This document shows positions 36,991 through 46,276 of a DNA stretch of 64,000 nucleotides, piece after piece. The DNA is from Planctomycetota bacterium (GTDB lineage Bacteria; Planctomycetota; Planctomycetia; Pirellulales; Pirellulaceae), in the NCBI GenBank assembly GCA_014238905.1, contig JABAAE010000004.1:227839-291838 (forward strand). Direction: 5' to 3'. The position numbers and the translations under genes were made by a program. Positions within the stretch are counted from its first letter, which is position 1. Every line of letters begins with the position of its first letter. The notes below the pieces were generated by a model. That model had not been told where the DNA came from. It did no database searches and worked only from the letters and a program-made list of their open reading frames with translations.

Positions 36991-37977
36991 ATGTCGCAAG
37001 TTGTTGTTGAAACATTTTCTTTAACCAAGCGTTACGGTGATTTTACGGCGCTCGATGATCTGTCCATTTCAATTAACAAGGGACAGATCCTTGGCTTCAT
37101 TGGGCCAAACGGAGCCGGTAAAACCACGACAATCAAAATACTGGTTGGACTTGCGAAACCGACTGCTGGCTCAGCCATGATCGATGGCATTGATTGCTTC
37201 AAGAAATCCCGAGAAGTAAAACGCCTTGTAGGTTACATGCCTGACACATTCGGCTCCTACGACAACATGAGGGTGAGGGAATACCTCGACTTTTTTGGCG
37301 CCGCTTTTGGTATTCCCTGGAGAAAACGTGGCAAACGAATTAGTGAAGTGCTGGATGTCACTAATGCATCCTATATGAAAGATCTGTTCGTGGAGAGCTT
37401 AAGCCACGGAATGAAGCAGAGAATTGGCATTGCCAGAACTCTGTTACACGATCCGCAGGTTTTGATTCTTGATGAACCGGCAAACGGGCTCGACCCACAA
37501 GCTCGTATTGAAATGCGAGAACTGCTGCTCAACCTCGCTGATATGGGTAAGACGTTGATTGTCACTAGCCATATCCTTCCCGAGCTTTCGCGGATCTGTG
37601 ACCAGGTAGCCATCATTACCAAGGGAAAACTCCGAGCGTATGGTTCTCTCGAGGAGATCATGCGGGATGTCAGCCAGAAACGGACAATCGAGATCCAAAT
37701 GACCTGTCTGGAAGATGGCAAAAAAGCGGAAGCCGAGCTGTCAAATCACCACGAGCTGGTATCGGAAATTTCGTTGTCAGAAGCCGAATCCATCGTTCGC
37801 TTCAAGACGGATGTTAGCGACAAAAAGCTGGCAGTCATTCTCGCGCATCTTATCGACATTCGACTGGGTGTGGTGCAATTCAAGGAACTCCAAACCGATC
37901 TGGAAGATGCATTCCTGTCGGTAACACGGGAAGCTGTTCCGGCAACAAAAAGCGAACCGGCAGGAACAGCAGAATGA
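36991..37977 (+). CDS. ABC transporter ATP-binding protein (ABC-2 export type)
   Basis: 328 residues. Walker A GPNGAGKTT (Lys44), signature LSHGMKQR (from about Leu137), Walker B VLILDEPANGLDP with Asp161-Glu162, and the switch His in VTSHILPEL. The C-terminal 100 residues are the extra domain found in NatA/GldA-type drug, polysaccharide or protein exporters. The stop codon overlaps the permease start as ATGA, so the two are translationally coupled. Confidence 0.95.
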   Translation: MSQVVVETFSLTKRYGDFTALDDLSISINKGQILGFIGPNGAGKTTTIKILVGLAKPTAGSAMIDGIDCFKKSREVKRLVGYMPDTFGSYDNMRVREYLDFFGAAFGIPWRKRGKRISEVLDVTNASYMKDLFVESLSHGMKQRIGIARTLLHDPQVLILDEPANGLDPQARIEMRELLLNLADMGKTLIVTSHILPELSRICDQVAIITKGKLRAYGSLEEIMRDVSQKRTIEIQMTCLEDGKKAEAELSNHHELVSEISLSEAESIVRFKTDVSDKKLAVILAHLIDIRLGVVQFKELQTDLEDAFLSVTREAVPATKSEPAGTAE

Positions 37978-39629
37978 ATGCAATCATCCAGCGCGAACTG
38001 ATCGACGTTTTTCGAACGCGAAAATCATTTGCCATGCAAATGCTGTTGGCTGTCCTTTTTGCCGGTATGGTCATCTTACGTTGGCCTAGCGAAGCCCAAG
38101 TCGACCTTTCCGGCCTCAATGCCCAACAGGTATTTAGAGTGTTTGGTTATGGCATGCTCGCTGTTTTAATACTAATGTCGCCGGCATTTCCGGCAACATC
38201 GGTGGTCCGCGAAAAAAACAAGGGAACACTTGCGTTGCTCTTCAACTCCCCAATTCCGCCTTGGAGGATTTACCTGGGAAAGTTGATCGGAGTCAGTGGA
38301 TTCTTGCTCTTGCTATTAATCATGAGTCTGCCTGCGGCAACGGCCTGCTTGATGATGGGCGGTATCTCACTTTGGAATGAGATGGTTCCCCTCTATGGTG
38401 TGCTCGGTTTACTAACTATTCAGTATGCGATTCTCGGCTTATGGGTAAGCAGTCAATCGACTTCCGCCGATGGTGCGCTTCGCACCACTTATTTACTAAT
38501 TCTTGGTTTGGCTATCCTGAGCCTGTTGCCCTATCTTCTTTTTCAGGGCAAGGACTCTTTGGTGACAGACTTGAGTTGGTGGCTCCGTAGTTTTTCTCCC
38601 ATTCCTGCCGTGATGGAAATTCTCGGACATGGATTTGTGGGCAGTCAGGGCATCGATATTGAACCGGGTGCTCCCGGACGATTTTTTATCGCTTCCGGCG
38701 TACTAACGCTGGGACTGGCAATTCATTCCCTGACTCGATTCAATCACAAGCTGTTTGACAAAGCTCGAGACAGTGGAGCCGTTGTCAACGAAATGGGTGT
38801 TGGTACTCAAATTGTCCGGCGATTGTACTTTTTGGTGGATCCCCAACGTCGTTCCACGGGCATTCTACCATTTGTGAATCCGGTACTGATCAAGGAATTC
38901 CGTTGCCGAAAATTTGGGCGATCACACTGGCTGTTAAGATTTATCTGTCTCTGCGCAATCACTTCGCTGATTCTCGCTTATATTGCGACCGCTGGAACTC
39001 TTGATTGGGGCACTAACGTCATTGGCGGTATTATGATTCTGCTCCAGGCAGGTCTGATCGTTTTGTTTACTCCCAGTTTGGCCGCTGGACTTATCTGCGG
39101 GGAAATTGAAAGCCAGGGCTGGCAGTTACTACAAATGACTCCTCTCTCAGCCCGGAAAATTGTGGTCGGGAAACTGCTGAGCGTTATCTGGACCATGATG
39201 CTTGTACTTTGTGCAACCTTACCGGGTTACCTTGTTATGGGATGGATCCTTCCTGAGAAAAGACCGCAAATCTATCAGGTGTTAATCTGCCTGATTTGGG
39301 CAGCACTTTTTTCGGTGTTGGTAAGCGCAGCCATCAGCAGCCTGTACAAAAAAACCGCGGCTGCCACCGCCACTGCCTACGCCGTCCTTTCATCGGTTTG
39401 TATCGGCACGTTATTCTTTTGGCTGTTCCGCGGTGCACCGTTTGGGGAGCAATTCGTTGAAGCCGTGTTATGCATCAACCCAATCGCCGCGGCGATGCAG
39501 GTGATCGGAACCCCTGGGTTTGTGAACTATGACCTATTGTCGACCAATGGTTGGATCATGGGGATCGGCTGTAGTCTTTCATTGGCCATCCTGGTTGTGC
39601 AAACTTACCGGCTCACTCGACCCAATTAA
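37974..39629 (+). CDS. ABC-2 type permease with two fused halves
   Basis: 551 residues, about twelve membrane helices. It looks like two permease units in tandem: the first starts MNAIIQRELIDVFRTRKSFAMQM, the second at about residue 298 starts with NPVLIKEFRCRKFGRSHW, both with the amphipathic 'ExxR/KE' entry helix before the first membrane span. A single chain could therefore supply the whole membrane part for an ATPase dimer. Overlaps the ATPase gene by four bases. Substrate unknown. Confidence 0.88.
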   Translation: MNAIIQRELIDVFRTRKSFAMQMLLAVLFAGMVILRWPSEAQVDLSGLNAQQVFRVFGYGMLAVLILMSPAFPATSVVREKNKGTLALLFNSPIPPWRIYLGKLIGVSGFLLLLLIMSLPAATACLMMGGISLWNEMVPLYGVLGLLTIQYAILGLWVSSQSTSADGALRTTYLLILGLAILSLLPYLLFQGKDSLVTDLSWWLRSFSPIPAVMEILGHGFVGSQGIDIEPGAPGRFFIASGVLTLGLAIHSLTRFNHKLFDKARDSGAVVNEMGVGTQIVRRLYFLVDPQRRSTGILPFVNPVLIKEFRCRKFGRSHWLLRFICLCAITSLILAYIATAGTLDWGTNVIGGIMILLQAGLIVLFTPSLAAGLICGEIESQGWQLLQMTPLSARKIVVGKLLSVIWTMMLVLCATLPGYLVMGWILPEKRPQIYQVLICLIWAALFSVLVSAAISSLYKKTAAATATAYAVLSSVCIGTLFFWLFRGAPFGEQFVEAVLCINPIAAAMQVIGTPGFVNYDLLSTNGWIMGIGCSLSLAILVVQTYRLTRPN

Positions 39630-39664
39630 CCTGACCAACGGTTTTCCCAAGGAAAAGCAGGCTG

Positions 39665-41509
39665 ATGACCAGTATTTCTCGATTTTCAACAATGCAAACC
39701 ACGCTGCAATCTGTATGGTTTGCGATGATGATCATGGCGACCATGACATTCAGGTCGGACGTGCATTTATCCGGGCAGGATCCCTATCAACTTCCACATA
39801 TCATGTGGCAAGATCCCCACTTTGAGGAGGTTCAACCCGAGGTTGTCTTCGGAAATGATCTGCTTCCCTTATGGATGAAAGCTCTGAATTCCGAGTCGAC
39901 CGAACTTCAGCGAAAGGCTGCCGAGACCATTCCGGTGGCGATCCACCGCGGGATGTCGGGTTTGGATAAGGTCACCAAGCCCCTACTAGAAAAACTAAAC
40001 AGTCCCAATCTTGCACCCGTTGTTCAACTTGCCATCGTCAAAGCGGTGGTTGCCATTGGTGATCGAAAAAGTGCTGAACGTCTCGCAAAACTCCATGCGT
40101 CGACATCCGATTCTCGGGTGCAAAAAGTGATTGAAAATGCCTTGATCGATTGGAAGAACCCGGCGTTGAAGTCAATTTGGCGAAAGAGAATTTTGGATGC
40201 TACGACTGGCAACACCAACGGCATTCTCTCTGACGTTCTGGCGATTCGTGGCGTCACCTCCATTCACGATGATCAATCGATAGCCTCTTTGGGTATTTTA
40301 CTCGCTGATCGAGAACAAAATTTCCGTGTACGTTACGAAGCAGCTAAATCCATCGGCCAGCTTGCCTCGAGCGGATTTATCGAATTTTCCCGTTCCCGGC
40401 TCTCCAGCGATCAACTGACCGAGAGGATTCTCGGAGTAACGGTGATGGATAATCATCCCTCAGCCAGTTCACATCCCATTCTACTTTCCTATGCAATCGA
40501 TCCCGAACCGGCGGTTGCAGTAATCGCTTGGGAATCCATCCTCGGGTCCAATGCACCACGTGAATTGGATCAATCAACTGAATTTGCAATGACCAACCCT
40601 GACAACAAAATTCGTGTTCTTGGCCTCAATCTGATCAGGTTATGGAAGAATCGGGCAGCAGTGCAAAGGGCAGGGCAACTCCTGAGTGATCCGCACCCGG
40701 CAGTCCGTAATCTAGCTCGTCAGATCTGCCTTGAATTTGCCTCCGCAGACGACCCAGCCAACCCGGGAAAACCTCCAGCGTTAATGTCTGATGTGTTGGC
40801 GGCAGGAATGAAGTCACTGCAAACGAATTGGCAGGGTATCCAGCAGGGATTGTTGTTGCTTTCAGAACTTGATCACAAACCTGCAGCAGAACGTTGCCTT
40901 GAATTACTTGATCATCCCAGACCGGAGGTCCACATTACGGCCGGTTGGACATTGGACCGTCTATCGGTTAACTCAACTTTTCCAACGATTCTTCAACGCC
41001 TTGAAAAACAGGTAAGCGATATCAAATCAGGGGGAGCCGCTAAATATCCAGAATCACAATATGAATCTATCGCCCACCTTATTGAATTGCTGGGAAGAAA
41101 CAAATATGCCGATTTGCAAACCGTCGTCATCGAAAAGCTAATAGCCAAGGACATGAGTATCCTGTCTTACCCCATTCGACCCGCCGCTATTTGGTCGATC
41201 GGACAGATTTTTAAGGGGAAAAAAATACCGGAAGGACTTTCGGACCGCATGCTCGAAAGGCTAATGGATGACGACAACATGAACCCCGAACATGAAAACG
41301 TCAAATCAATGGTGGCGATTGCCTTTGCACTGACCGGCGATCAATCAAAAGTTGATTCGATTCGAACCTATGCGGAATCGTCAAAACAAAATTCTCGTCT
41401 TGGATTTTCCTGCTACTGGTCCATTAATCAATTGACCGGCGAGCCTATTCCAATCCCCAAGAAATTTGAGCGAAAGGACACTAACTGGTTTCTAGTTCCG
41501 ATTCAATGA
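39665..41509 (+). CDS. HEAT-repeat protein, probably exported
   Basis: 614 residues. A hydrophobic stretch near the N-terminus (LQSVWFAMMIMATMTF, about 14-29) may be a signal peptide. The rest is a superhelical array of HEAT-like helical pairs, for example LPLWMKALNSESTELQRKAA, PVVQLAIVKAVVAIGDRKSA, NFRVRYEAAKSIGQLASSGF, HPAVRNLARQICLEFAS, HPRPEVHITAGWTLDRL. Such repeats bind other proteins. It starts 35 bases after the permease stop and may belong to the same transcript. Confidence 0.8.
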   Translation: MTSISRFSTMQTTLQSVWFAMMIMATMTFRSDVHLSGQDPYQLPHIMWQDPHFEEVQPEVVFGNDLLPLWMKALNSESTELQRKAAETIPVAIHRGMSGLDKVTKPLLEKLNSPNLAPVVQLAIVKAVVAIGDRKSAERLAKLHASTSDSRVQKVIENALIDWKNPALKSIWRKRILDATTGNTNGILSDVLAIRGVTSIHDDQSIASLGILLADREQNFRVRYEAAKSIGQLASSGFIEFSRSRLSSDQLTERILGVTVMDNHPSASSHPILLSYAIDPEPAVAVIAWESILGSNAPRELDQSTEFAMTNPDNKIRVLGLNLIRLWKNRAAVQRAGQLLSDPHPAVRNLARQICLEFASADDPANPGKPPALMSDVLAAGMKSLQTNWQGIQQGLLLLSELDHKPAAERCLELLDHPRPEVHITAGWTLDRLSVNSTFPTILQRLEKQVSDIKSGGAAKYPESQYESIAHLIELLGRNKYADLQTVVIEKLIAKDMSILSYPIRPAAIWSIGQIFKGKKIPEGLSDRMLERLMDDDNMNPEHENVKSMVAIAFALTGDQSKVDSIRTYAESSKQNSRLGFSCYWSINQLTGEPIPIPKKFERKDTNWFLVPIQ

Positions 41510-42181
41510 AAGATGCGCTTGATCGAAGAAGAGCTGGATCTTGCCAATGTCCTTTCGATTTTCATTCCCAATTACCGATTCGACACCACCGGCCACGTCC
41601 ACACCAGCTGGTTGAACAATTGAAATGGCCTCTGCTACATTTTCAGGCGTCAAGCCACCGGCCAAAACGATCGGCTTGATATCCGGAAGCCCGATCGTCG
41701 CCAACCAATTCCAGTCGATGACAGATCCAGTTCCACCATATTGACCATCTTGATTGGCATCTAAAAGGAACCCCGCGAGCTGATTATCACGGTCGTATTC
41801 TGACCATTTTTCGATCTGCCGGATCGCGGCATCTTCAGATTGCGGCGAAATCCGGATCGCCCTGATTACTGGCAAATCAGAAAGCACAGGACACCCGGCC
41901 AATTCGTGCAATAACGCCGGGGGCTCATCCCCATGAAGCTGTAACATTTGGATCGAACAACGTTGCACCAATTCTGACATCTCCGCGAGTGAGTGATTCA
42001 CAAAAAGCCCAACGACCAACACACTGTCACCGACAGCATCAGCAATCGACTTTCCGACTAGTGGATCAACCCGTCTCCTACTTCCAGCAAAGAAGTTAAG
42101 TCCGATCGCATCGATGCCGATGTCGCGACAGGCCACCGCAATTTTCGGATTCTGGATTCCACAGATTTTGGTTTGAAACAC
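41492..42181 (-). CDS. trpF: Phosphoribosylanthranilate isomerase
   Basis: 229 residues from a GTG start. TIM-barrel signature: KICGIQNP with catalytic Cys7, AIGLNFFAGSRR, VGLFVNHSL, MLQLHGDEPP, LLDANQDGQYGGTGSVIDW with the catalytic Asp, VLAGGLTPENV and GVDVAGGVES. It rearranges phosphoribosylanthranilate in tryptophan synthesis. The 3' end overlaps the converging HEAT gene by 18 bases. No other trp gene is in the window, so it is a solitary trpF, as often in planctomycetes. Confidence 0.95.
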   Translation of the reverse strand: MFQTKICGIQNPKIAVACRDIGIDAIGLNFFAGSRRRVDPLVGKSIADAVGDSVLVVGLFVNHSLAEMSELVQRCSIQMLQLHGDEPPALLHELAGCPVLSDLPVIRAIRISPQSEDAAIRQIEKWSEYDRDNQLAGFLLDANQDGQYGGTGSVIDWNWLATIGLPDIKPIVLAGGLTPENVAEAISIVQPAGVDVAGGVESVIGNENRKDIGKIQLFFDQAHLSLNRN

Positions 42182-42390
42182 AGGAATCAGACTTGTCCTA
42201 ACAACATTTTAAATCGAATGAGATTGTATCACTACCATTTTCTTGCCGCGTTGCAGCAGCCCACCCGCTATTTTATCGACAACTTCTCTTAAAAGTAGCC
42301 TGTCGGTAGGAAGTCTAACTCTACGGCAGAAAAAATTTCCGATACACACCCGCTATCACCTGAATCCATCCCGACTAAAATCAGGCTCTC

Positions 42391-43410
42391 ATGACGACTA
42401 CCCTCCCTTGCCAGCCCGACAACGACCTTTCCAATCGCCTTCCGCTGTTGATTACGGGACTGGCTGGCGTTGCTGGTAACAATGCCTTTCATTTTTTTCG
42501 AAAAAAATACCCCGGGCAGGTTTTTGGCCAAAGAAGACGAGATCTGTGGTCAATGTCCGGTGAGGGCATTCTCTCCTGCGATTTGGAAGACACCGAATCA
42601 CTGAACGCTATTTTCCAGAAATATCAGTTTAAAAGCGTTCTCAATACGGGTGGAAGCTGCGCGTTAAAACACTGTGAACTTGATTTCGGTATGGCCTATC
42701 GTGTCAATGTTGAAGGCATCGGCAACCTGTTACAGCTGATTCGTGGCAGCTCAACGCGACTGATCCATCTTTCGGTTGACCTGGTCTTTTCCGGGACCTC
42801 CGGAGGAGGTCACGTGGAAACCGATCTTCCTGACCCGGTGACGGTTTATGGCAAAACGATGGTCATGGCCGAAGAACGCGTCCAGTCAGAGTGTCCTGAA
42901 GCGGCTATTTTGAGAATCAGCTTGCCGATGGGGATCAGCTACAACGGTCATGCAGGAGCCATTGACTGGATCCAGAATCGATTCAAATTCAATCGACCCG
43001 CCACGCTCTATTACGACGAGGTTCGAACGCCCACTTACACCGATTGCATGAATACCCTGTTCGAACGATTCCTTGGGAACGACTTGAGTGGACTCTATCA
43101 TGCCGGAGGAAAAATTCGCCTGAGCCTTTATGAAATCGCCCAGATTGTAAATCGCGTCGGCGGTTATGATCCGAAATGGCTCGATGGCTGTTATCGACTG
43201 GAGGCTGGCCCCATGCCCCCTCGTGCCGGAAACGTCAGCATGATCTCGGAAAAGATTATTGATGGGCTGGGATATGATCCGTTTGCACCCTGGCCTTTTC
43301 ATGCGGAGTTTGTACCGACCCATCGTCAATGGCACAAGGAAAGATCGAGTTTTCAAGGATCCCCAGAGTTGCTCGCCGAAACACTCTATCGTAACCCGGC
43401 GTTAGCCTAA
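42391..43410 (+). CDS. RmlD-like NAD(P)-dependent sugar-nucleotide reductase/epimerase homologue, altered active site
   Basis: 339 residues. Extended-SDR Rossmann loop TGLAGVAG (Thr22 to Gly29), then CDLEDTESLNAIF, LNTGGSCALKHCE, RLIHLSVDLVFSG and VNVEGIGNLL, the order of dTDP-4-dehydrorhamnose reductases. The active-site tyrosine is Tyr153 in TVYGKTMVMAEE, but the lysine expected four residues later is Met157. The closing part has the substrate-domain RLSLYEIAQIVNRVGGY. Fold is clear; with the Lys replaced, activity or substrate may differ, or Lys155 may compensate. Confidence 0.85.
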   Translation: MTTTLPCQPDNDLSNRLPLLITGLAGVAGNNAFHFFRKKYPGQVFGQRRRDLWSMSGEGILSCDLEDTESLNAIFQKYQFKSVLNTGGSCALKHCELDFGMAYRVNVEGIGNLLQLIRGSSTRLIHLSVDLVFSGTSGGGHVETDLPDPVTVYGKTMVMAEERVQSECPEAAILRISLPMGISYNGHAGAIDWIQNRFKFNRPATLYYDEVRTPTYTDCMNTLFERFLGNDLSGLYHAGGKIRLSLYEIAQIVNRVGGYDPKWLDGCYRLEAGPMPPRAGNVSMISEKIIDGLGYDPFAPWPFHAEFVPTHRQWHKERSSFQGSPELLAETLYRNPALA

Positions 43411-43568
43411 TCGATGAAACGGCTTGCGATTGCAAAAAACGGCAAAGATACGTAACGGGCCATGGCGTTAGGGTAGATCGGATTCAGGTTCAATTCATCG
43501 ATCACCCAACTGGCGTTCTCTGGTGTGGGGTACGTGGCAGCACGCCTGCAATTCATCAGAATCTGCTT

Positions 43569-44492
43569 TCATTTCAGAATCTGTCCATGGGACGCGTCAC
43601 CCGGCTGGTCAAGAATTTGGATGCTGACGACCGTTTTTTGCGACGGGATTCGCCACTTCCAGACCAGTTTTTTTTCCCGATTCACTTCAATAACATGATG
43701 ACTTCCCTGGTAGAAACAGATGACTGTATTGCCGTTGGGCAGCCGGTTCAGACCGGTCATAAATCCCATTTTGATTTCCGGTAGGTCATCTGGCTTGAGT
43801 TGCCAGACGATCCGATCTTGCTGGTCGATTTCGACCGCCTGAACACCTGCTCCTGTTGAGAAAAGCGTATTTCCGTTTGGCAACCGGACCACCGCATGCG
43901 GCTTAGCCATCGACACGCCTTCGAGGTTTTTGATTGACCGTACCAATTTCCCGTTCGGAGCAACTTCGCGAATTTCGTTATCACAGGAAATCATGCAAAG
44001 GTAATTGCCGTTGGACAGTTTTCGGCACATACGGTACCGCATGTGCACGTCGTTTTTTCGGGAAGGAACCGGGATTGTTTTCAGTATCTTGCCCGCTCTG
44101 GAAACTTCTATCAGTTGCGAGGGACCATTTTGGGCGATCAACACATTTCCGTTTGCCAACGGCTGGCAGGTGTGAATTTCGTCGTTTGGAAAATCCGATA
44201 GCCAATCAAAAACGAGTTTGCCCGATTTGTCATAAATTTTGACTCCCTTCCGCCAGGCAAAGACGATCTCTCCGTTGGGAAGCGCCCATACGTCGTTGGG
44301 GTTCTGCGTTTGGAAACGGCGTGTGATTTTTCCCTTGCTGTTGATGATGCAGACTTCACCTTTGGCAAAATCTGCACAGACAAGGTTGTAGCGAGGGGCG
44401 TCGGTTAATTCTTCGTTGCCGCTCAATTGATACCCGCAGGACAAGACACAACCGATCACCAAAACTAGACAGACGGACTTTCTTAGCAACAT
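43569..44492 (-). CDS. Exported beta-propeller protein (PQQ/arylsulfotransferase-like repeats)
   Basis: 307 residues. The N-terminus MLLRKSVCLVLVIGCVLSCG is a signal peptide with a possible lipobox (Cys19). The mature part has repeating blades with the pattern LPNGE/GN and VEI/IEVNR, for example VWALPNGEIVFAWRKGVKIYD, PLANGNVLIAQNGPSQLIEV, KLSNGNYLCMISCDNEIREV, RLPNGNTLFSTGAGVQAVEI, RLPNGNTVICFYQGSHHVIEV. This marks a six- to seven-bladed propeller, likely binding rather than catalytic. Divergent from the enolase-superfamily gene. Confidence 0.82.
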   Translation of the reverse strand: MLLRKSVCLVLVIGCVLSCGYQLSGNEELTDAPRYNLVCADFAKGEVCIINSKGKITRRFQTQNPNDVWALPNGEIVFAWRKGVKIYDKSGKLVFDWLSDFPNDEIHTCQPLANGNVLIAQNGPSQLIEVSRAGKILKTIPVPSRKNDVHMRYRMCRKLSNGNYLCMISCDNEIREVAPNGKLVRSIKNLEGVSMAKPHAVVRLPNGNTLFSTGAGVQAVEIDQQDRIVWQLKPDDLPEIKMGFMTGLNRLPNGNTVICFYQGSHHVIEVNREKKLVWKWRIPSQKTVVSIQILDQPGDASHGQILK

Positions 44493-44695
44493 TGGTGGAA
44501 TCCAATCGGAAGGAATAAGAAAAAAGCAAGCAACGATTTTACTACGACTCGCCCGTTCTGGCGAATCGACCGCTTGAAGGAAACCTCAACCGACACTTAG
44601 AATCGAGGTGAACAATAACTTGCCCTGTAAGCCATCAGTCCATCGATAAGCCGATTTAGCAGGGCAACCCAAACTGCCGGATAAAAGGAAATAGC

Positions 44696-45799
44696 TTGAA
44701 AATCACGGGCATAAAGGCGTATCAGGTTGACCTGCCGCTGAAAGAAGGCAAGTACAGTTGGTCAGAGGGTAAGAGCGTCGATGTTTTTGACTCAACGGTC
44801 ATCGAGGTCCAAACCGACGCAGGAGTCACCGGTTACGGAGAGGTGTGTCCTTTGGGCCCGGTATATTTACCGGCCTACGCGGCAGGAGTCCGCGCGGGTT
44901 TACAGGAAATTGGCCCTCAGTTGATCGGCCATGATCCGACCGAATTAGAAAAATTGACGCGGACGATGGACTACCTTTTGAAGGGGCATCCGTACGTCAA
45001 ATCTGGAATCGATATCGCCTGTTGGGATATTCTGGGGAAAATGGCCGGCCTGCCAGTTTGCAACTTACTGGGCGGAAGATACGGTGATGACGTCGTTCTC
45101 TACCGAGCAATTTCGCAGCGTCCGGTACAGGAGATGGCAGAAAATGTGGCAGCCTATCGAGCAGAAGGCTACCGTCGATTTCAGTTAAAAGTCGGTGGCA
45201 ACGCCGATGATGATATCGCGCGGATCCATGCGGTTTCGGAAGTCTTGCAACCAGGTGATAAACTGGTGGCCGACGCCAACACCGGCTGGTTAGTCCATGA
45301 GGCCGCCAGGGTAGTTAACGCGGTACGGGATGTGGACGTTTATATAGAACAGCCGTGCGCTTCCTACGAACAATGCCGGGCCATAAGACAAAGAACGTCA
45401 CTCCCTTTCGTATTAGACGAAAACATCGACTCAATCGAGATGATACTTCGAGCCGCGGCAGATCGTGCAATGGACGTCGTCAATATCAAAATAAGCAAGT
45501 TTGGTGGTCTGACCAAGGCAAAACAGGCAAGAGATCTGTGCGCCTCGCTGGGGATTGCGATGACCATTGAAGATAGTTGGGGCGGAGATATTACCACCGC
45601 TGCCATTGCTCACCTTGCACAGAGCACACCGACAGATTTGCTTTTCACTTCGACGGACTTCAATAGTTATGGAACCGTCTGTATAGCGGACGGGGCACCC
45701 CAGCGGGTCGACGGTCGCATGGCAGCCTCGCTCGAACCCGGGTTGGGTATTTCGCCTCGAATGGAAATTCTCGGCGACCCGGTTGTCCAAATCCAGTAA
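44696..45799 (+). CDS. Enolase-superfamily dehydratase, probable cis-3-hydroxy-L-proline dehydratase
   Basis: 367 residues from a TTG start; AAGGA seven bases before it and the family N-terminus [22 protein letters not shown] fix the choice. Mandelate-racemase/muconate-lactonising fold: general base Lys165 in FQLKVGG, metal ligands Asp193 (VADANTGW), Glu218 (YIEQP) and Asp241 (VLDENID), and Lys265 ([10 protein letters not shown]) on the other face, then [10 protein letters not shown]. The whole chain closely resembles, as I recall it, the cis-3-hydroxyproline dehydratase family, which turns the amino acid into pyrroline-2-carboxylate. No ketimine reductase gene is adjacent. Confidence 0.85.
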   Translation: MKITGIKAYQVDLPLKEGKYSWSEGKSVDVFDSTVIEVQTDAGVTGYGEVCPLGPVYLPAYAAGVRAGLQEIGPQLIGHDPTELEKLTRTMDYLLKGHPYVKSGIDIACWDILGKMAGLPVCNLLGGRYGDDVVLYRAISQRPVQEMAENVAAYRAEGYRRFQLKVGGNADDDIARIHAVSEVLQPGDKLVADANTGWLVHEAARVVNAVRDVDVYIEQPCASYEQCRAIRQRTSLPFVLDENIDSIEMILRAAADRAMDVVNIKISKFGGLTKAKQARDLCASLGIAMTIEDSWGGDITTAAIAHLAQSTPTDLLFTSTDFNSYGTVCIADGAPQRVDGRMAASLEPGLGISPRMEILGDPVVQIQ

Positions 45800-46276
45800 C
45801 GCCCACGCCTAGAAGTCATGCCATCCAGACCAATCTCGATAGCAGACACACCGCGATTGCCTTGTGCCTGTTATCGTTACTCACTGCTGCCGGAATTCGG
45901 CCGGACCGGGGTCTCTTCATTCTCTAACTACGCGTTTTCCGGCCTGAAAAGGCTCGCTCGAGGGGTAACGGTCCGATGGGGAAGAGCTGAGCATTCAACG
46001 AAACAACACAACTGTCATCGGAGGCTTTGTGCCGCAGCCTAACGGTTCCTACTTTCTTCAAAATGTGGATTTGACAAATCAGACTACTGAAAAATCATGG
46101 TTTATGTGATAGTTTTTAGGAGTGGCTCATGAGTCACAGCGGGTCGGGACAAGTTTTTCTCAGTTCATCGGTTCGGCGACGAAATGCCGGACCAGTGGAG
46201 CAGCACCAACCCTAAATCCTGAAGATTCAACTCCAGAACAGATTTAAAAAGTTTAATAGTGAGCAAAACGCAGCCT
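45800..46276. other. Intergenic region with a palindrome
   Basis: About 480 bases. A TTGACA box lies at 46071-46076 without a clear -10 partner. The palindrome at 46122-46137 is noted separately. No gene seen. Confidence 0.4.
46122..46137. promoter_or_regulatory. 16-bp palindrome upstream of the TlpA-like gene
   Basis: GTGGCTCATGAGTCAC is an inverted repeat with no spacer, broken only by one G-T pairing. It lies about 140 bases before the TlpA-like gene start. Typical form of a dimeric regulator site; no regulator gene is adjacent. Confidence 0.35.
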
